DNA of 64,000 bases from an uncultured Eubacteriales bacterium (GTDB lineage Bacteria; Bacillota; Clostridia; Saccharofermentanales; Fastidiosipilaceae), in contig CABKML010000006.1 of the NCBI GenBank assembly GCA_902373515.1, forward strand, positions 4,182 through 68,181, read 5' to 3'. A program made the translations under genes and the position numbers. Positions 59,909-64,000 of this stretch are shown here, in pieces. The notes beneath the pieces were generated by a model. That model had not been told where the DNA came from. It ran no database searches and saw nothing but the letters and a program-made list of their open reading frames with translations. Position 1 is the stretch's first letter. Each line of letters begins with the position of its first letter.

Positions 59909-60349
59909 ATGATGAATTTCAATTGGCAAAAACCGAAAACAGATTGGCATGGTAGTTTTGATGAAAACGGTGATTATCACGGTGATTATTTCAATCTTGA
60001 AGACTATAACCGTCTAAACAATAATTTGCAAGTTTTAAGAAATTTAAGCTTGCTGCTTTATAACGACTTCACAATTAATCAAGAAACAAAAAGAACATAT
60101 GCAGATTATATATATGCAGATGATATTAATAACATCGAAAACAACTTAAACAAGGTAAACAATTGTACATTTAAGCTTGATTTAGGAAGCAGTAAAACAT
60201 ACGTTGATAACGGTAACTTTATAGACTTTAACGAGCTGAACAGACTTGAAAAAGCTATGCTAAAAATATACGAGTTACTTAATAATCAATTAAGCGGAAT
60301 TAGACAATTTACTTTCAATTTTGAGGACAGAGAGGGAGTTAATTTATGA
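59909..60349 (+). CDS. Tail structural protein, small
   Basis: 146 residues with repeated 'LNNLQVLRNLSLLLYND / DINNIENNLNKVNN' alpha-helical segments and aromatic-rich strands (WHGSFDENGDYHGDYFN). This style is common in clostridial phage baseplate/fibre adaptors. AAAGGAG upstream; the second ATG (59912) is equally possible. Confidence 0.6.
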   Translation: MMNFNWQKPKTDWHGSFDENGDYHGDYFNLEDYNRLNNNLQVLRNLSLLLYNDFTINQETKRTYADYIYADDINNIENNLNKVNNCTFKLDLGSSKTYVDNGNFIDFNELNRLEKAMLKIYELLNNQLSGIRQFTFNFEDREGVNL

Positions 60350-61053
60350 CAAAAATGTTAAATACAGACTACACCGATTCAAGTTGGCAAGGCTTGAAAA
60401 AGTATATTGAAATAAAAAACAGTGACAACACAGTATCTTTTCAGGACGTTACACAATATCAAAACAGGGAGCGTTCATTCTTTGGCGCAAAAGCAGCTAA
60501 TGCTATGAGTGAAGCTCTGAACAGAATTTTAAGCGCAATTGATAACGGTACTAATTTGTACCAAACTTTCAGCAATTATTTTGAAACACAGAAACGGCAA
60601 TTTGAAGCAAGCGGTAATCAGAATTTGCAAGGCTATAAAAGTTACATTGAAAGCCTGAAAGAACAAACGCATAGCACGATTGAAACGGCAAAGCAAGAAT
60701 ATGTAAGCAACTTAAAAGAATTTGAGAAGTTGCAGCAAGCAGTTTTTAACAGTTGGTACGACACAATCAGAGGGCAATTGTCGCATGACCAAGCGGGCAA
60801 CTTACAAAACGACATAGACAAGCTAACAAAGAAGATGAATGGATTTGTTGCTAAAAATACAGCTTTCTCAAAAGGTGGTAAAATAATAACAGAAACAGAT
60901 AACGAACAAAACAAACTTATTACAGAATTTGAGGATAACGGCAATATTACACAACGATACTATAACAAAGAAAATATTCCTATGTGTAAAAAAGTTGTTA
61001 AGTTTTTAAGCAACGGCGATATAAGTGAGGAAGTAACCGATGGCGTGGAGTGA
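60346..61053 (+). CDS. Tail fibre-region protein, helical
   Basis: 235 residues: beta start (KKYIEIKNSDNTVSFQDVTQYQ), then a long helical/coiled-coil stretch (about 60-190: ETQKRQFEASGNQNLQGYKSYIESLKEQ). Overlaps its neighbours by 4 and 14 bases. Likely a fibre or baseplate component; family not identified. Confidence 0.58.
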   Translation: MTKMLNTDYTDSSWQGLKKYIEIKNSDNTVSFQDVTQYQNRERSFFGAKAANAMSEALNRILSAIDNGTNLYQTFSNYFETQKRQFEASGNQNLQGYKSYIESLKEQTHSTIETAKQEYVSNLKEFEKLQQAVFNSWYDTIRGQLSHDQAGNLQNDIDKLTKKMNGFVAKNTAFSKGGKIITETDNEQNKLITEFEDNGNITQRYYNKENIPMCKKVVKFLSNGDISEEVTDGVE

Positions 61054-61669
61054 AGCAAAGTGGATTGTTGATACAATTTTCAAAGAGCAATATCCTCGCA
61101 TGTATCATATAACAGATACTGATGATAGCTTGAGTAAATTAGTGCTTGTTGACAACAAAACGATTGTTGTAAAGGTATCAAAAGTAAAATTTACAGAAAA
61201 AGTCGAATTGACAATTAGAGATAATAATTATTATAAACTTCAGCAAGTTACACAAAACATAAACAAAGATACAGGAGAATGCGTTTTTTCTAATTTGTCT
61301 TTGCCGAACATGCAGAAAGTCTTTGTCACTGTAAAATTGTTAAATTCAATGAACAATTATCCAGTTGTTCCCGAAATACCTTTATTTGTTTTTCAAGCTA
61401 AAACGACACAGAAAAAAATTCTATTTGTTGACAGCAAAACAGGTAACACATTGAAAAATGACTTTACTTATTTTTGCCAAAATGGCTCTTTTTCTAAAAA
61501 TCAAAGTTACGATGATACAGTCTGCTTTACAGCTAATATGCCCTTAAAAATCTTCATAAAAGGATATGCACCTATTTTTATTACAGGTGAAAATTGCAAA
61601 GCTGCAGCAGATGGTCAACAACTTAAAATTAAATTGTCAAAAACTGGATATTTAGTAGATAGGAGCTAA
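61040..61669 (+). CDS. Tail protein with MAWSEAKW N-terminal motif (short paralog)
   Basis: 209 residues. Opens MAWSEAKWIVDTIF, identical in its first eight residues to the next gene, followed by unrelated beta-rich sequence. Proteins with an N-terminal 'WSEAKW' motif and a C-terminal variable part occur in clostridial phage tails, which suggests that the motif docks to the baseplate. GAGGAAG before the ATG. Confidence 0.6.
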   Translation: MAWSEAKWIVDTIFKEQYPRMYHITDTDDSLSKLVLVDNKTIVVKVSKVKFTEKVELTIRDNNYYKLQQVTQNINKDTGECVFSNLSLPNMQKVFVTVKLLNSMNNYPVVPEIPLFVFQAKTTQKKILFVDSKTGNTLKNDFTYFCQNGSFSKNQSYDDTVCFTANMPLKIFIKGYAPIFITGENCKAAADGQQLKIKLSKTGYLVDRS

Positions 61670-61671
61670 TG

Positions 61672-63240
61672 ATGGCGTGGAGTGAAGCTAAGTGGATAAC
61701 AGACGAAATCCAAAAAAGATATAATTTAATTAATGACAAACTTATAAAATTACCGCAAAAGGTATCATGCTTTCAAGTTGTGCAAATTGAAGGTAGTAAT
61801 TACTTGCGAATTGAAGCACCCGGAAGAACAAAAAAAATAGACGTTTTATTCAATAGCGACAAAGTGCTTTCAGAAAATCGAGTAAGCTATTTTTTAGTTA
61901 AAGTCCCGGAGAGCGCTTTACATGAAAACGTAAATTTGAGCTTTCATGCCTACTCAAACGAAAAAGCAGAAAACTTTGTAACAAGTGATTATAATGTTGA
62001 CTTGTCTAACATAAAGAAGTATGCAATTAACTTTACTGATATAGATGATAACATAGAAGATGATAGAGTTATAGGCGTGTTAAAAGACGGCAACGGTTTA
62101 TGCACTGAAATTATAACTGGCAGAAAAAGTATTGACTTTTTTGTTACAGGCAAAACCCGTAAATTAGAATTTATATCTTGCTTATCAAACGTACCCAACA
62201 AACAAATTAATTTGTATGCAGACCAGATTAATGTTAGCCTTGAACCGTATGATTGCTCAGTAAATTTTACAAGTCAAGATGAAATTGCAGAAGTTATTAT
62301 AAACAGACTTGATAATGATGAAATTTATCAGTACAAAGCACCTTGCAAAAGCATTTATCAATTCAAAATTGAAAACATTAAAGTTAATTCTACTTTAGAT
62401 TTATCTATAAGATTTAAGGTTGGAAAAACTGTACAATTTACTCATACTTTCAAAAAGCACGGTGAGTGTTGGGCTAGTAACGTGAAAGCTTATAAAGTTT
62501 ACGGTGTACGTAGACTTGTTGGAAGCACGGCTGTAAATTGGGAAAGAACAGACGATAACAAAGATAATCTAAATTTTGATAAGTTGTATCCGTGGAACAA
62601 AATAAGAGTAATTAATGATTATACCTATATACCAGTTTTTTATTATAAGCGTGAAGTGCAAAACGGCTTTGACTGCATAAAAATTTGTGAAGCACCGATA
62701 GCAGGATTTGTAAAGCATCCCGCTAGTGGTTATGGAGTTGGAAAAGGATACAACAGAAGAATAAACGAGGGGGATATTGATTTTTACAATTTCAAAGGGG
62801 ATTTGCCAAACGGATTGACGGCGCAAGTGTTTTTTGGTGTTATGTTACTCTCCGTAATAGAAAACGGATGCTATAAATCATTAAGCCAAAGCCCGTACTA
62901 CCGTAACTTTGAATTTAGTAATGAACTATACATAATTTTGAACGGATACACAGCTATTAAAAAAGGCTATAGTGATTATGAAAAAAGCAAAATTGAATTT
63001 TACGAGAATGATAAAAAGGTAATTTTCCCCTCAAAAACATATAAGGATGGAGAAACGCTTTGCGAACCTGATTTGCCGTGGCTGATAGGTGCGTTTACAG
63101 GTGATGATGTAAATAAAGGAGAATATCCTTTTTTAATATACGGCATAGGAGCATATGGAGTATATAAATTTAACAATGTTAGCTTTGATAATAGCAAAGA
63201 AAATATATGTTCGCAAAAATATTTAGGAGATAATTTATGA
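61672..63240 (+). CDS. Tail fibre/receptor-binding candidate with MAWSEAKW N-terminus
   Basis: 522 residues. Opens MAWSEAKWITDEIQ as in the previous gene, then a beta-rich body. The C-terminal part (about 290-520) contains WNKIRVINDYTYIPVFYYKREVQNGFDCIKICEAPIAGFVKHPA and a series of Gly/Tyr/Asp-rich strands, similar in style to carbohydrate-recognising tail proteins of Gram-positive phages. Start at 61672 aligns with the paralog; ATG 61669 is one codon earlier. Host-range determinant is inferred. Confidence 0.65.
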   Translation: MAWSEAKWITDEIQKRYNLINDKLIKLPQKVSCFQVVQIEGSNYLRIEAPGRTKKIDVLFNSDKVLSENRVSYFLVKVPESALHENVNLSFHAYSNEKAENFVTSDYNVDLSNIKKYAINFTDIDDNIEDDRVIGVLKDGNGLCTEIITGRKSIDFFVTGKTRKLEFISCLSNVPNKQINLYADQINVSLEPYDCSVNFTSQDEIAEVIINRLDNDEIYQYKAPCKSIYQFKIENIKVNSTLDLSIRFKVGKTVQFTHTFKKHGECWASNVKAYKVYGVRRLVGSTAVNWERTDDNKDNLNFDKLYPWNKIRVINDYTYIPVFYYKREVQNGFDCIKICEAPIAGFVKHPASGYGVGKGYNRRINEGDIDFYNFKGDLPNGLTAQVFFGVMLLSVIENGCYKSLSQSPYYRNFEFSNELYIILNGYTAIKKGYSDYEKSKIEFYENDKKVIFPSKTYKDGETLCEPDLPWLIGAFTGDDVNKGEYPFLIYGIGAYGVYKFNNVSFDNSKENICSQKYLGDNL

Positions 63241-63545
63241 GAATTAAATGTTTTGAAAAGCCTGAAAAGGTAGAAGTACTAGAATTTGATACTGATAGTA
63301 ATCAAGTTGAAGTTAGAATTTACGAAAACGTGCAGCAAGAAGAAAAAGGGTATTCTTGTGACGCTTACGTCTTAAGAGCTTTTAGAGATGATAATCTGAA
63401 AGCTAAAATTTTAGATAATTTTGCTGAATGGGTAATTAAAGCTAGATACTCTGAAACTGGAGAGGACGCAAGCCTTTTAAGAATTGCTAAAGAACAAGCA
63501 CTTGATGAATATACACAAAAAATGCTAGAAAGTGAGGTGTCATAA
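63237..63545 (+). CDS. Small tail-region protein
   Basis: 102 residues: beta-rich first half (MRIKCFEKPEKVEVLEFDTDSNQVEVRIYENVQ), then helical (DNFAEWVIKARYSETGEDASLLRIAKEQALDEYTQKML). Unrecognised; sits between the fibre candidate and XkdX, with AGGAGA upstream and a 4-base overlap. Confidence 0.6.
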   Translation: MRIKCFEKPEKVEVLEFDTDSNQVEVRIYENVQQEEKGYSCDAYVLRAFRDDNLKAKILDNFAEWVIKARYSETGEDASLLRIAKEQALDEYTQKMLESEVS

Positions 63546-63546
63546 A

Positions 63547-63702
63547 ATGGCAATTCCTATGATGAGAGAAAGCATTAAACGGCTTTATAGGTCAGGTAAA
63601 TTTACTAAAAAATTTGTCCATAAATTAATACCAAAGTGGATAAACAAAGAGGAATATCAATATATTACAGGCGAAAAGTACGAAGATTATAGAAATGAAT
63701 AG
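63547..63702 (+). CDS. XkdX family protein
   Basis: 51 residues, too small to be found by a typical length cut-off: SIKRLYRSGKFTKKFVHKLIPKWINKEEYQYITGEKY is the XkdX pattern (short helix, then WI..EEy..ITG). Typical of the end of phage tail operons, before lysis genes. GAGGTG upstream. Confidence 0.8.
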   Translation: MAIPMMRESIKRLYRSGKFTKKFVHKLIPKWINKEEYQYITGEKYEDYRNE

Positions 63703-64000
63703 CATGCACATCGCAATAACAATCATAACAAGTATATTTGCAAGTTCAGGATTTTGGGCTTTTCTTACACTTTACTTACAAAAAGTAGAAACAAAAAGAA
63801 GCGCTGAATCTGAAATGCTTAAAGGTTTAGGACACGACCGTATCTGTTATTTAGGACAAAAATATATCGAAAAAGGTTATATCACTAAAGACAGTTACGA
63901 GAACTTGCACGATTATCTTTATCTACCTTACAAAAAATTAGGTGGTAACGGCACGGCGGAAAAAATAATTAAAGAAGTACAAAATTTACCTATTAAAGGA
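63695..64000 (+). CDS. Membrane protein at the start of the lysis region (3' partial)
   Basis: Opens MNSMHIAITIITSIFASSGFWAFLTLYLQK, a single membrane helix (about 5-28), and continues VETKRSAESEMLKGLGHDRICYLGQKYIEKGYITKDSYENLHDYLYLPYKKLGGNG... to the window edge (102 codons). This combination, found after XkdX in clostridial phages, belongs with the lysis/holin region; whether it is the holin itself is not certain. Overlaps XkdX by 8 bases. Confidence 0.68.
   Translation, partial: MNSMHIAITIITSIFASSGFWAFLTLYLQKVETKRSAESEMLKGLGHDRICYLGQKYIEKGYITKDSYENLHDYLYLPYKKLGGNGTAEKIIKEVQNLPIKG

Larger units (their letters stand above)
27108..64000. mobile_element. Temperate siphovirus-type prophage (right end outside window)
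   Basis: From the integrase at the left edge to the end of the window the gene order is that of an integrated tailed phage: integrase, repressor, divergent early genes, recombination and replication genes, terS, an opposite-strand accessory block, serine recombinase, terL, head, tail and a holin-region gene. Base composition becomes visibly more A+T-rich at the boundary, and genes are densely packed. The left boundary is between 27108 and 27253; att sites cannot be fixed because the right junction is not present. A long tape measure and tail chaperones with frameshift indicate a long, flexible, non-contractile tail. Confidence 0.95.

Overview
The window reads as a chromosome segment of a low-to-moderate GC, Gram-positive-type anaerobe of the class Clostridia (order not resolved) carrying a temperate siphovirus-type prophage. 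The evidence for the host is a Firmicute-type GMP reductase, ECF-transporter vitamin uptake, type III pantothenate kinase, a short NagB, a transketolase built from the two 'split' halves, strong AGGAGG ribosome sites and U-tailed hairpin terminators. Genus is not resolvable by eye.

Host part (1-27107). Left block: ribokinase, two nucleoside hydrolase paralogs (one lacking metal ligands) and GMP reductase, which together form a nucleoside/purine salvage set. Next comes coenzyme A synthesis (ECF substrate-binding protein, coaBC, coaX) and nagB. A C69 dipeptidase lies divergent from a nitrilase-fold protein that has lost its catalytic triad. A leftward run follows: Crp/Fnr regulator and an ABC transporter with histidine kinase and response regulator (ATPase > permease > kinase > regulator, translationally coupled). 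Then come tRNA-Thr(GGT), a membrane-anchored C39-type cysteine peptidase, a PNPOx-like flavoprotein, transketolase, prolyl iminopeptidase, pheS-pheT and three TadE/DUF5702-like envelope proteins.

Prophage (about 27108 to beyond 64000; right end not in window). A leftward repressor-integrase operon faces a rightward early region with Cro-like regulators and a tandemly duplicated set of small genes (two families, A-B-B-A-B). These are followed by a lytic transglycosylase, nuclease, helicase, ERF annealase, YqaJ exonuclease, SSB-like protein, Prim-Pol primase and SF3 helicase. A non-coding interval then carries a small structured RNA and a cluster of TTCATCACTA repeats, followed by terS. Unusually, terS is separated from terL by 5 kb holding an opposite-strand eight-gene operon. 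That operon ends in a minimal FtsK-type motor and has its own strong promoter, structured leader and terminator. Beside it lie eight perfect 14-bp repeats, a serine recombinase and a second candidate small RNA with an anti-Shine-Dalgarno loop. From terL on, a standard siphophage morphogenesis operon runs rightward (portal, gp7, scaffold, capsid, connectors, tail tube, frameshifted tail chaperones, tape measure, tail tip/fibre proteins, XkdX, holin-region protein).

Most notable items: the FtsK/14-bp-array/recombinase block between terS and terL; three candidate small RNAs or leaders; the duplicated small early gene cassette; a catalytically dead cytosine-5 methyltransferase homolog inside the tail operon; a textbook -1 frameshift site in the tail chaperone; a one-base lesion in the tape-measure gene; and two host pseudoenzymes. 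All assignments are by reading motifs; no database search was run.
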